Origin: an uncultured Solimonas sp.
Lineage (GTDB): Bacteria > Pseudomonadota > Gammaproteobacteria > Nevskiales > Nevskiaceae
DNA: 15,725 bases
Direction: 5' to 3'
Assembly: GCA_946478985.1 (NCBI GenBank)
Contig: CAMLDZ010000064.1
Coordinates: 1-15,725, forward strand
The position numbers were made by a program, and so were the translations under genes. Of this stretch, positions 1-7,186 are shown one piece after another. The notes under the pieces were generated by a model, which did no database searches, had not been told where the DNA came from, and was given only the letters and a program-made list of their open reading frames with translations. The first letter of the stretch is position 1. The number at the start of each line of letters is the position of its first letter.

Positions 1-980
1 TCCCGCAAGCGCAATGCCATCTCGCTCAGTTGCGCCGCGGACGCCGGTGGCAGCGGCGGCGTGAGGCTGCGCGTGAGGATGCGGAAATCCGCGGTCTTGA
101 GCTTGAGCACGACGGTGCGCGGCACACGCGCGGTGCGCCGCGCCGCGTCCCAGGTCTTGGCGGCAAGCCGCTCGATATGCGGTGTCAGCGCCTCCAGCGG
201 CAGGTCGTCGGCGAAGGTGTCCTCGGCGGATACCGACTGCGTCGGCCGGTCCGGCGTCACCGCCTGCTCATCGATGCCGCGCGCCAGCGTCGCCAGCCGC
301 CGGCCGTAGCGGCCGAAGCGCTGCTCGAGCGCCAGCGGTTCCAGTGCGCGCAGCTCGCCCACCGTGCGCACGCCCAGCTCCGCCAGCCGCTCGTCCATCA
401 CTTTGCCGACGCCAGGCAGCCGCGCCACCGGCAAGGGCGCCAGGAAGTCCAAGACTTCCGCTGGGCGGATCACGAACAGGCCATCGGGCTTGCGCCAGTC
501 GGAGGCGATCTTGGCGAGGAACTTGTTGGGCGCGACGCCGGCAGAAGCCGTCAGCTGCAGTTCGCTACGGATGTCGTTGCGAATATGCTGCGCCACGGCC
601 GTGGCGGATGGCAGCCCGAGATGATTGTGCGTGACGTCCAGATACGCTTCGTCGAGCGACAGCGGTTCGATCAGCTCGGTGTGCCGCGCCATGATCTCGC
701 GCACCGCGCGCGAGACGGCGCGATAGCGGTTGAAGTCCGGCGCCACGAACACCGCTTCCGGACACAGGCGCTCCGCGCGCACCGCCGGCATCGCCGAGCG
801 CACGCCAAAGCGGCGAGCCTCGTAGGAGGCCGCGCAAACCACGGAGCGCGCGCCGCGCCAGGCCACCACCACCGGCCGACCGCGCAGCTCGGGCGCATCG
901 CGCTGCTCCACGGATGCGTAGAACGCATCCATGTCGACATGGATGATCTTGCGGGCGGCGGTGTCAGCGGCGTCGGACAT
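1..980 (-). CDS. dinB: DNA polymerase IV (Y-family), 3' end cut off by window edge
   Basis: Translesion DNA polymerase that copies damaged templates in the cytoplasm. The 326 visible residues start at an ATG at 980 and are still open at base 1, so the C-terminal little-finger domain is incomplete. The palm begins with KIIHVDMDAFYASVEQRD (residues 11-28), giving metal ligand D16 and a likely steric-gate Y21. A second catalytic block, SLDEAYLDVT (108-117), supplies D110 and E111. A thumb helix-hairpin-helix, LPGVGKVMDERLAELG, lies near 188-203. All catalytic residues are present, so the enzyme looks functional. The ribosome site is weak (an AGGG about 12 nt upstream). The gene diverges from the beta-barrel gene across 118 bp. 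I found no LexA-type CTGT-N8-ACAG box in that gap, so SOS control is not supported by sequence. Confidence in the family is very high. Confidence 0.96.
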   Translation of the reverse strand, partial: MSDAADTAARKIIHVDMDAFYASVEQRDAPELRGRPVVVAWRGARSVVCAASYEARRFGVRSAMPAVRAERLCPEAVFVAPDFNRYRAVSRAVREIMARHTELIEPLSLDEAYLDVTHNHLGLPSATAVAQHIRNDIRSELQLTASAGVAPNKFLAKIASDWRKPDGLFVIRPAEVLDFLAPLPVARLPGVGKVMDERLAELGVRTVGELRALEPLALEQRFGRYGRRLATLARGIDEQAVTPDRPTQSVSAEDTFADDLPLEALTPHIERLAAKTWDAARRTARVPRTVVLKLKTADFRILTRSLTPPLPPASAAQLSEMALRLR

Positions 981-1098
981 GGGCGGATCGGCCCTATGAT
1001 GCCGCAGCGCCGACGCTTCGATCGACGCCCCGGCGGCATTCAGGACCCATCCATCTGCAGGCCCCATCTTCACTGAATCCGCAACGCACCCAGGCATC

Positions 1099-2421
1099 AT
1101 GCCGCTGATCACCGTTCCGCTCCGCCGCTTCTGCCCCGCCGCCTGGCTGGCGGCCCTGACGGTGCTCGGCAGTTGTGCCAGCCACAAGGCCAGGGCCGCC
1201 GCTGAAGCCGAGTCCGCCACCCCGCCGCCGGCCCAACCGGCGCCCACTCAGGCCGCCGCAGCGCCCGCCGCTGCCGGCACGCCGGCGCCCCCGCCCGGCG
1301 AGGCACCCGTGGACCAGCACCCGGCCGCACCCCCGCCCGATCTGCAGGAAAAGCCGCAGCCGCCCAATGGCCTGCCGCCGGAGGCGGATACGCCCGCCGC
1401 GCCGGAGCACGTCTTCGAGGCGGATCTGCGCGGTGATACGGGCGACGGCAAGGAGCCGATCCCCAAGGACATGCGCCAGACCAACCGCAAGATCCGCCCG
1501 AGCCATCTCTGCGATCAACGTCCCGCAGAGGGCGAAGCCACCGTCGACTACACGCGGCGGCGCGTCGAGGAAATGGTCTGCACCACCTCGCTGTGGTTCG
1601 ACGGCCTGTTCGGCGACCGCTACTACGTGCATCAAGCACGGCACGTTTACGGCAGCCTGGAGCTGTCGCAGAGCTACTCGGAGTTTTACGGCGCCAAGAC
1701 CCGGCTGCGCTTCGACGCGCGCATCGATCTGCCCAACCTCAACAAGCGCATGTCCGGCTTCATCGGCCGCGACAACGACGACGACTTCATCACCGACCGC
1801 TTCGACAACCAGACCTTGCGCGCGCGATTTCCGCAGGTGGACGACCGCGACGAATGGCTGGCCGGCCTCGGCTACTCGCTGCCCAACCGCAAGTCGCTGC
1901 AGACCAGCTTCCGCATCGGCGTGCGCGGCCTGGGCAGCCCGGAGGCTTTCGTGCAGAGCCGCCTGCGCTACAACGCCTACTCGGATGATGCCAATCTCCT
2001 GCACTTTCGCCTGACGCCGTTCTGGACGACGCGCCGCGGCCTGGGCATTACCGGCGGCGGCGAATACAGCCATGTGCTGTCGGACATCACGCTGCTGCGC
2101 TGGCGCAACATCGGCACGCTGGCCGAGGACCGCCAGGGCCTGGACTGGCGCTCCTCGCTGACCCTGTACCGCGGCGTACCGCGTCTCAAGAGCGGCCTGG
2201 CCTATGAACTCTTCGTCCGCGGCGAAACCGGCGATGACGTGCCCCTGCACGAGTACGGCGCGCAGACCACGTTCCGCCACCCGATCTGGAACGGCAAGCT
2301 GTTCGGCGAATGGGTGATCGGCTACGGCTTCCCGCGCGAGGACCTCGACGACGAACGCAAGGGCTCGATACTGGCCGGTGTGGCGGTGGAGATGCCCTTC
2401 GGCCTCAAGGAAGATCGCTGA
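1099..2421 (+). CDS. Putative outer-membrane beta-barrel protein with Pro/Ala-rich N-terminal tether
   Basis: A 440-residue exported protein that I cannot assign to a characterised family. Residues 1-26 form a signal sequence: RR at 9-10, a hydrophobic core, then VLGSC with C26 as a possible lipidation site. Residues about 35-105 are low-complexity Pro/Ala. A linker with two cysteines (C138, C161) follows. From about residue 175 to the end there are repeated short amphipathic strands with alternating aromatic residues, such as RHVYGSLELSQSYSEF, LHFRLTPFWTTRRGLGITGG and LFGEWVIGYGF, separated by charged turns. This is typical of a small transmembrane barrel of roughly 10-12 strands. The ATG at 1099 has a short AGG 5 nt upstream. 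The gene stands alone: it diverges from dinB and converges on the csbD-like gene. The barrel is inferred from the strand pattern. Lipidation is less certain, because the lipobox is acceptable but not ideal. Confidence 0.72.
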   Translation: MPLITVPLRRFCPAAWLAALTVLGSCASHKARAAAEAESATPPPAQPAPTQAAAAPAAAGTPAPPPGEAPVDQHPAAPPPDLQEKPQPPNGLPPEADTPAAPEHVFEADLRGDTGDGKEPIPKDMRQTNRKIRPSHLCDQRPAEGEATVDYTRRRVEEMVCTTSLWFDGLFGDRYYVHQARHVYGSLELSQSYSEFYGAKTRLRFDARIDLPNLNKRMSGFIGRDNDDDFITDRFDNQTLRARFPQVDDRDEWLAGLGYSLPNRKSLQTSFRIGVRGLGSPEAFVQSRLRYNAYSDDANLLHFRLTPFWTTRRGLGITGGGEYSHVLSDITLLRWRNIGTLAEDRQGLDWRSSLTLYRGVPRLKSGLAYELFVRGETGDDVPLHEYGAQTTFRHPIWNGKLFGEWVIGYGFPREDLDDERKGSILAGVAVEMPFGLKEDR

Positions 2422-2453
2422 ACGCCCCGGCTCGCGCCGCAGGAAGCAGCGCC

Positions 2454-2500
2454 CAGACGAACCGGAGCCGGCATGAGCGCCGGATCCGGTCCACCGTCTG
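2454..2500. terminator. Long hairpin between convergent genes, likely bidirectional terminator
   Basis: The core is ACCGGA-G-CCGGC, loop ATGAGC, GCCGG-A-TCCGGT (2461-2490), an 11-pair stem with one G/A mismatch. An outer stem CAGACG (2454-2459) with CGTCTG (2495-2500) extends it across a small 1/4-base internal loop. It lies between the convergent stops at 2421 and 2515, where it could end both transcripts. No T-tract follows on either strand, so it is not a textbook intrinsic terminator. Confidence 0.5.
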
Positions 2501-2514
2501 ATGCGACGAAGCGC

Positions 2515-2733
2515 TCAGTGCTTGGTCGGCTTGTCGTCGAAGCGCGACAAGAATTTGTCCACCTGTTTCTCGGCCTCGTCGCGGGAGATGCCGTAGCGTT
2601 CCTGCACCAGACCGGAGAGGCGCTGGGCATTGCCTTCGACGCGCAGCAGATCGTCGTCGGTCAATTTGCCCCAGGCTTCCTTGGCGCGGCCTGAGATCTG
2701 CTTCCACTGACCCTTCAGGGTGTCACTGTTCAT
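2515..2733 (-). CDS. CsbD family stress-response protein
   Basis: A 72-residue hydrophilic cytoplasmic protein of the CsbD family. These are small, abundant, general-stress-associated proteins whose molecular role is unknown. It has the family pattern MNSDTLKGQWKQISGRAKEA followed by WGKLTDDDL, a central RVEGNAQRLSGLVQERYG and a C-terminal EAEKQVDKFL helix, at the usual length. The reading frame is open further upstream, but the start at 2733 is fixed by homology and by a GGAGG at 2740-2744, six nt before the ATG. The divergent upstream region holds a 6-bp inverted repeat (2758-2774) and three GCACTGAA repeats. The gene ends facing the beta-barrel gene across the hairpin at 2454-2500. Confidence 0.93.
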   Translation of the reverse strand: MNSDTLKGQWKQISGRAKEAWGKLTDDDLLRVEGNAQRLSGLVQERYGISRDEAEKQVDKFLSRFDDKPTKH

Positions 2734-2757
2734 GTTCGGCCTCCGTGCCCATAGAAT

Positions 2758-2774
2758 CGTGGCGACTTGCCACG
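2758..2774. promoter_or_regulatory. Inverted repeat upstream of the csbD-like gene
   Basis: Perfect inverted repeat CGTGGC-GACTT-GCCACG, 25 bases upstream of the csbD-like start codon. It could be a repressor operator or a 5'-leader hairpin. No convincing -35/-10 pair is visible beside it, so its role is undecided. Confidence 0.3.
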
Positions 2775-2792
2775 CCACCACCTTGTCGGCGC

Positions 2793-2839
2793 GGCACTGA
2801 ATTGGCACTGAACTTTTCGCGGCGCCGCGTGCACTGAAC
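2793..2839. repeat. Three direct copies of GCACTGAA in a divergent intergenic region
   Basis: GCACTGAA occurs at 2794-2801, 2805-2812 and 2831-2838. The first two copies are within GGCACTGAA units exactly 11 bp apart (one helical turn), and the last two extend to GCACTGAAC. All three lie in the 156-bp gap between the divergent csbD-like and small lipoprotein genes. The spacing suggests a protein-binding array, but no regulator is identified. Confidence 0.4.
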
Positions 2840-2889
2840 CAGCAAATCACGCACGCGAGCCTGCACAACAGCTTGGGGAATACGTACAG

Positions 2890-3144
2890 ATGAATGTGAA
2901 ACTGCTCGGCTGCGCGGCCGTCGCCGTGTCGGCCTGGCTGGCCGGCTGTGCCGGTACCGCCGTCGCCGTCAACCGCTGCAGCGCTGCCTGCAGCACGCAC
3001 AGCGATGGCTACGAATGGGCGCAGCAGATGAACCTGGAGGACGCTCGCCAGTGCGACGGCGACTACTCCGCCGATTTCGCGCGCGGCTGTCGTGATGCGG
3101 TCAACGACTTCGCGCAGCTGCGGCCGGCGTCCAAAGGGCTGTAG
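2890..3144 (+). CDS. Small Cys-rich lipoprotein, unknown function
   Basis: An 84-residue predicted lipoprotein. Its signal sequence has a Lys at position 4, a hydrophobic core and the lipobox WLAGC with lipidation at C20. The mature 65-residue part has four further cysteines (C30, C34, C55, C67) in a C-x3-C and C-x11-C arrangement that could form two disulfides in the periplasm. It also has several Asp/aromatic patches (SDGYEWA, CDGDYSADF). I do not recognise the family. A GGGGA lies about 10 nt before the ATG. The gene diverges from the csbD-like gene and ends 3 bp from the convergent stop of the thioesterase-like gene, so it is probably monocistronic. The lipobox, clean start and coding bias make it a real gene despite its small size. 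Confidence 0.78.
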   Translation: MNVKLLGCAAVAVSAWLAGCAGTAVAVNRCSAACSTHSDGYEWAQQMNLEDARQCDGDYSADFARGCRDAVNDFAQLRPASKGL

Positions 3145-3147
3145 GCC

Positions 3148-3954
3148 TCAGGCGAACACCACCACGGTCTGCCGGCTCAGCGCCGCCGGCTGGCCGTCCG
3201 GCGTCCACAGCACGGCGCTCTGGTTCATGTAGCCGTCGGCAGCGACGTCGACCGTGGCATCCATCAGCCAGTGCCGGCCCGGGTCCGGGTCATAGGCGCC
3301 GCCGAGCAGTTCCAGCGTCCAGCTCAGCGAGCTGGCTGCCGCCGGCCGCGCCAGCAGCGACAGGCCCGGGCTCGGGATCGAATCGGCCAGCGCGATGATC
3401 TGCAGCTCGCCCACCGGCGCCTCGTCGCGCAGCCGCACATGCACCTGCGTCTTGGCCTCGTGCTCGCCGGTGAACGGGAAGCCGCCGCGGGCCCAGAAGA
3501 AATCCAGATGGCGCGTGAACGCCGGCGTGACGCCCGCCACGAACGGCAGTGCGCGCGACGCCGATACCGGCACGACCTGCGACGGTGCCGGCGGCGCGAT
3601 GCGGATTGCCGAGTCGCGGCCGCGTCCGAAGATGCCGAGCATGAAACAGCCGCTGGCGTCGCCATCCATCAGGCGCGCCTCGACGTGGATCGCCGACTTG
3701 CCGGTACGCAGCACACGCGTCTGGATGCGCTGCGCGCCGGGCGCCACCGGTGCGATGAAGCTGACCTGCAGGCTGCGCAGCGGCCAGTCGGCCGGTACCG
3801 CCTTGCGCATCGCCGCCACACCGATCGCCGCCTGGATGCCGCCGAACAGGGTGCGCCCCTGCGCCCAGGACTCCGGCACCTCGGCGCGCCACTGCATGCT
3901 GTCGGCGCTGTCGCCGTCGGCCTGCAGGGTCTGCAGCAGCTCGGAAAACTTCAT
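3148..3954 (-). CDS. Acyl-CoA thioesterase-like protein (TesB-like double hotdog)
   Basis: A 268-residue cytoplasmic protein of the TesB-like/4HBT_3 group, expected to hydrolyse acyl-CoA thioesters. The N-terminal hotdog carries QGRTLFGGIQAAIGVAAM (residues 32-49), the usual glycine-rich helix start, followed by LRSLQVSFIAPV and the strand QTRVLRTGKSAIHVEARL. The C-terminal hotdog ends in GYMNQSAVLWTPDGQPAALS and a short beta strand. The length fits the family (about 260-290). The start at 3954 is chosen because it leaves a 17-nt gap after the peptidase stop and places a GGGGGCGA stretch upstream. The frame is open further but only into the peptidase gene. It probably shares a transcript with the peptidase, though a functional link is not obvious. 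The substrate is unknown. Confidence 0.82.
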   Translation of the reverse strand: MKFSELLQTLQADGDSADSMQWRAEVPESWAQGRTLFGGIQAAIGVAAMRKAVPADWPLRSLQVSFIAPVAPGAQRIQTRVLRTGKSAIHVEARLMDGDASGCFMLGIFGRGRDSAIRIAPPAPSQVVPVSASRALPFVAGVTPAFTRHLDFFWARGGFPFTGEHEAKTQVHVRLRDEAPVGELQIIALADSIPSPGLSLLARPAAASSLSWTLELLGGAYDPDPGRHWLMDATVDVAADGYMNQSAVLWTPDGQPAALSRQTVVVFA

Positions 3955-3971
3955 GACCGTCGCCCCCGGCT

Positions 3972-6110
3972 TCAGCGCGGTGCCGGCAGATCGAGCCCGC
4001 GGCGTTCGAGCAGCGGCGCGATCGAAGGTTCGCGGCCGCGGAACGCGCGGAACAGCGTCATCGCGTCGATGCTGCCGCCCTTCGACAGCAAGCCGGCGCG
4101 GAAGCGATCGCCGTTGTCGCGCTTGAGGCCGCCCTTCTCGGCGAACCATTCCACGGTGTCGGCGTCGAGCACCTCGCTCCAGATGTAGGCGTAGTAGCCG
4201 GCGTCGTAGCCGCCGGCGAAGACATGTGCGAAGTAGCCGCTGCGATAGCGCGGCGGCACCGCCGGCAAATCGAGCCCGGCGTCCTGCAGCGCCTGCATCT
4301 CGAAGGCTGGCACGTCATCGATTGGTGGCGCGTCGGCCGGCCGCTGGTGCCAGCGCTGGTCGACGATCGCCGCCGCCAGATACTCGCTGGTGGCGAAGCC
4401 CTGATTGAACTTCTGCGTGGCCAGGAATTTGTCGACCAGTTGCTTGGGCAGCGGCGCGCCGCTCTGGTAGTGCCGCGCGTAGTGCTTGAGCACCTCCGGA
4501 TCGGTGGCCCACATCTCGTTGACCTGCGAAGGGTATTCGACGAAATCGCGCGGCACATTGGTGCCGGCGAACATCGGGTAGCGCACCTGCGAGAACAGGC
4601 CGTGCAGCGCGTGGCCGAACTCGTGGAACATCGTCGTCACCTCGTCGAACGTCAGCAGTACCGGCTGGCCGTCGGCCGGCTTGGGAATGTTGAGGTTGTT
4701 GACCACCACCGGCTTGCTGCCGAACAGCGCCGACTGCGACACCAGCTCGTTCATCCAGGCGCCGCCGCGCTTGGAGTCGCGCTTGAAGAAATCGGCGAGG
4801 AACAGACCCAGCGGTGCGCCGTCGGCATTGAACACCTCGAACACGCGCACTTCGGGATGGTAGACCGGCAGATCCTTGCGTTCCTTGAAGCTGAGCCCGT
4901 ACAGCCGCTGCGCGGCGTAGAACACGCCGTTCTGCAGCACGCTTTCGAGAGGCAGGTAGGGCTTCATCTCCGACTCGTCGAAGTCGTACTGCGCCTTGCG
5001 CAGCTTCTCCGCGTAGTAGGCCCAGTCCCAGGCGGCGAGCGTGAAGCCGCCGTTCTCGGCATCGATCAGCTTCTGCATCTGCGCCGCCTCGCGGCGCGCA
5101 TTGGCGGCCGCTGCCGGCGCCAGCTGGGCGAGCCGCTCGTTGACGGCCGCGGCGGTTCGCGCGGTCTCGTCCTCCAGCACGTAGGCGGCGTGGTTGGGGT
5201 AGCCCAGCAGGCCGGCACGCTGGCCGCGCAGGCTGACGATGCGGGCGATCAGCGCGCGGTTGTCGAACTCGCCGCCGCGGACGCCGCGCGCCAGCGAGGC
5301 CTTCAGCAGCTTCTCGCGCAGCGCGCGATTGTGCAGGCGCGCCAGCGGCGGCTGGCCGCTGGTGTTCTGCAGGCTCAGCACGAACTTGCCATCGAGCCCG
5401 CGCGCCCTGGCGGCCTGCGCGGCCGCGTCGATCTCCTCGGCAGACAGTCCGGCCAGTTCAGCGGCGGCGTCGACGATCAGCGCCGAGGCATTGGTTTCCT
5501 TGAGCAGGTTCTGCTCGAAGCGCGTCGTCAGCTGCGACAGCTCCTCGTTGATCGCGCGCAGCTTCTGCTTCTGCGCCTCGTCGAGCCGCGCGCCGGCGCG
5601 GACGAACTGGGTGTGCGTGCGCTCCAGCAGGCGCAGAGACTCGGCGTCGAGCTCCAGCAGGCGGCGCGTGTTGTACAGCGCCTCGACGCGCGCGAACAGC
5701 CGCGCGTCGAGCAGGATCGTGTCGCGGTGCGCCGCGAGCCGGGGCGCCATCGCTTCCTGGATGCGATCCAGTTCCTCGCTGGTATCCGACGCACTCAGGT
5801 TGAAAAACACCGCGGAGACGCGCGCCAGCAACTGCCCGCTCCGTTCCAGCGCGACGATGGTGTTGTCGAAGCCCGGCGCCGACCGGGCCTGCGCGATCGC
5901 TTCGATCTCGGCGCGCTGCGCCGCCATGCCGGCTTCGAAACCCGGCATGAAGTCGGCCGTGCGAATGCGGTCGAAGGGCGGCAGCTGATAGGCCAGGGTG
6001 CTGGGCCGGGCAAAAGGGCTTTCGGTGCTCATGCGGGATTCGGATGTGGCGGAAGCGGCTGCGGACATCAGAAGGCTGCCGGCGCAGGCCAGGGTCAGGG
6101 CGGTTCTCAT
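3972..6110 (-). CDS. Exported M3 family metallopeptidase (peptidyl-dipeptidase Dcp-like)
   Basis: A 712-residue zinc peptidase of the thimet-oligopeptidase family, most like peptidyl-dipeptidase Dcp, which releases C-terminal dipeptides from oligopeptides. The active site FHEFGHALHG gives zinc ligands H496 and H500 and general base E497. The third ligand is probably E525 in FVEYPSQVNE, 25 residues after H500. The substrate-side segment RSGYFAHVFAGGYDAGYYAY (623-642) carries the usual His/Tyr residues. Length is close to Dcp. Residues 1-22 form a signal peptide ending near ASA, so a periplasmic location is likely. An in-frame Met at residue 27 would give a cytoplasmic form, but the hydrophobic leader and a GAGAA upstream of the first ATG support the longer product. 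It is first in a unit with the thioesterase-like gene and divergent from the dioxygenase gene across 267 bp. Confidence 0.94.
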   Translation of the reverse strand: MRTALTLACAGSLLMSAAASATSESRMSTESPFARPSTLAYQLPPFDRIRTADFMPGFEAGMAAQRAEIEAIAQARSAPGFDNTIVALERSGQLLARVSAVFFNLSASDTSEELDRIQEAMAPRLAAHRDTILLDARLFARVEALYNTRRLLELDAESLRLLERTHTQFVRAGARLDEAQKQKLRAINEELSQLTTRFEQNLLKETNASALIVDAAAELAGLSAEEIDAAAQAARARGLDGKFVLSLQNTSGQPPLARLHNRALREKLLKASLARGVRGGEFDNRALIARIVSLRGQRAGLLGYPNHAAYVLEDETARTAAAVNERLAQLAPAAAANARREAAQMQKLIDAENGGFTLAAWDWAYYAEKLRKAQYDFDESEMKPYLPLESVLQNGVFYAAQRLYGLSFKERKDLPVYHPEVRVFEVFNADGAPLGLFLADFFKRDSKRGGAWMNELVSQSALFGSKPVVVNNLNIPKPADGQPVLLTFDEVTTMFHEFGHALHGLFSQVRYPMFAGTNVPRDFVEYPSQVNEMWATDPEVLKHYARHYQSGAPLPKQLVDKFLATQKFNQGFATSEYLAAAIVDQRWHQRPADAPPIDDVPAFEMQALQDAGLDLPAVPPRYRSGYFAHVFAGGYDAGYYAYIWSEVLDADTVEWFAEKGGLKRDNGDRFRAGLLSKGGSIDAMTLFRAFRGREPSIAPLLERRGLDLPAPR

Positions 6111-6377
6111 CGGCCCATTCTCGTCGAAAGGCGGTGGCTGAGTCTTGGCTGCCAGGACAGCGCCGGATCGCTCCGCAGCGGCCTGCGCCCCGCCACATCG
6201 CGGCCGCGAGCCGAATGCGCTCGGCCCCCGGTCTCAACCCGGAATTGCGGCGCGGAATTAAGGACTAGTTCACACCGTGTCGGGCCCAATGCCGCCGCGA
6301 CTCCATCTGCCAGCTTTGCAAACCGCGCCCGATCGCGCAGCATGCCGGCGGCAAAAAATGACAAGCGACGGCACCGC

Positions 6378-7181
6378 ATGAACGACAGCTCGGCCCCCAG
6401 CCACATCCAGCCGCTACCGGGAGACCTCAACACCCGGGCGCATACACTGGGCGGTGCTCGCAGCCTGGCCGCGCGCGCCGGGATCTGCCTGCAGAATGCG
6501 CTGGAGCGCATGGTGGCGCGTGTCTCGACGCTGCCGGATACGCCGGTCTACGACAAGCATGATTTCCCGTGGACCTCGCAGCTGGAGGTGCACTGGAAGC
6601 TGATCCGCGCCGAGCTCGAACAGGTGCTGCGCGAGCGCGACAAGCTGCCGGCGTTCCACCAGATCATGGACGAGGTGCGCACGATCACCAGCGACGACCA
6701 GTGGAAGACCTACTGGCTGATCGCCGCCGGTGTCGACTGCCGCGAAAACCAGCTGCGCTGCCCGGAGACGATGCATCAGCTTCAGCAGATTCCCGGCGTG
6801 CTGACGGCGTTCTTCAGCATCCTGGCACCCGGCAAGCAGATCCCGCCGCATCGCGGCGCCTACAACGGCATCCTGCGCTGCCATCTGGGCCTGATCGTGC
6901 CGCAACCGGCCGAGCACGTCGCGATCCGCGTCGGCAACCACATCTGCCACTGGCGCGAAGGCGAGGTGCTGATCTTCGACGACAGCTTCAATCACGAGGT
7001 CTGGAACAACACCGATGGCTGGCGCGTGGTGCTGTTCATCGACTTCGCCCGGCCCCTGCGTCAGCCCTGGCACCTGCTCAACCACGCACTGCTCGGCGTC
7101 GCCCGCTTCCTGCCGTTCCTGCGCCGCGCCAACAAGCGGCATCGCGACTGGCGCAAGACCTTCTACTCGGTCGGCAAGTAA
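6378..7181 (+). CDS. Aspartyl/asparaginyl beta-hydroxylase family dioxygenase (LpxO/AspH-like)
   Basis: A 267-residue Fe(II)/2-oxoglutarate-dependent dioxygenase. The catalytic block is IPPHRGAYNGILRCHLGLIV (155-174) with iron ligand H158, then IFDDSFNHEVWN (199-210) with second ligand H206. RVVLFIDFARP (216-226) supplies the likely 2-oxoglutarate-binding arginine. The usual carboxylate ligand position is G160, as in AspH, where two histidines hold the iron. Family members hydroxylate protein Asp/Asn (AspH) or lipid A acyl chains (LpxO); which applies here is unclear. There is no signal peptide, but residues about 231-248 are hydrophobic and could contact the membrane. The ATG at 6378 is chosen as the first Met before the conserved region. 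The frame is open for kilobases upstream only because it runs antisense to the peptidase. The ribosome site is weak. It ends 5 bp from the convergent molybdoprotein gene. Confidence 0.87.
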   Translation: MNDSSAPSHIQPLPGDLNTRAHTLGGARSLAARAGICLQNALERMVARVSTLPDTPVYDKHDFPWTSQLEVHWKLIRAELEQVLRERDKLPAFHQIMDEVRTITSDDQWKTYWLIAAGVDCRENQLRCPETMHQLQQIPGVLTAFFSILAPGKQIPPHRGAYNGILRCHLGLIVPQPAEHVAIRVGNHICHWREGEVLIFDDSFNHEVWNNTDGWRVVLFIDFARPLRQPWHLLNHALLGVARFLPFLRRANKRHRDWRKTFYSVGK

Positions 7182-7186
7182 ACCCC

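Noticed and set aside
981..1098. LexA (SOS) box upstream of dinB
   Set aside because: No CTGT-N8-ACAG or near match is present in the divergent gap.
994..2280. A 428-residue minus-strand frame opposite the beta-barrel gene
   Set aside because: Low-complexity Gly/Arg/Ala content and no motif, while the plus strand has a signal sequence and barrel strands. It is a shadow frame.
2803..2821. sigma-54-like promoter (TTGGCACTGAACTTTTC)
   Set aside because: The -24 GG block is present but the -12 position has TT in place of the required GC at the right spacing.
4224..6377. A very long plus-strand open frame opposite the M3 peptidase, running in frame into the dioxygenase gene
   Set aside because: It is antisense to a clear HEFGH peptidase and reads as Arg/Gln/Leu/His-rich sequence without domains. 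GC-rich codon bias on the opposite strand produces such frames. Only the part from 6378 is a real gene.
6111..6377. Promoters or a small gene in the 267-bp divergent gap
   Set aside because: I see only weak -10-like stretches around 6255-6270 and short palindromes (ACTAGT, ACACCGTGT). None has a convincing partner element, and no short frame has a ribosome site with coding character.
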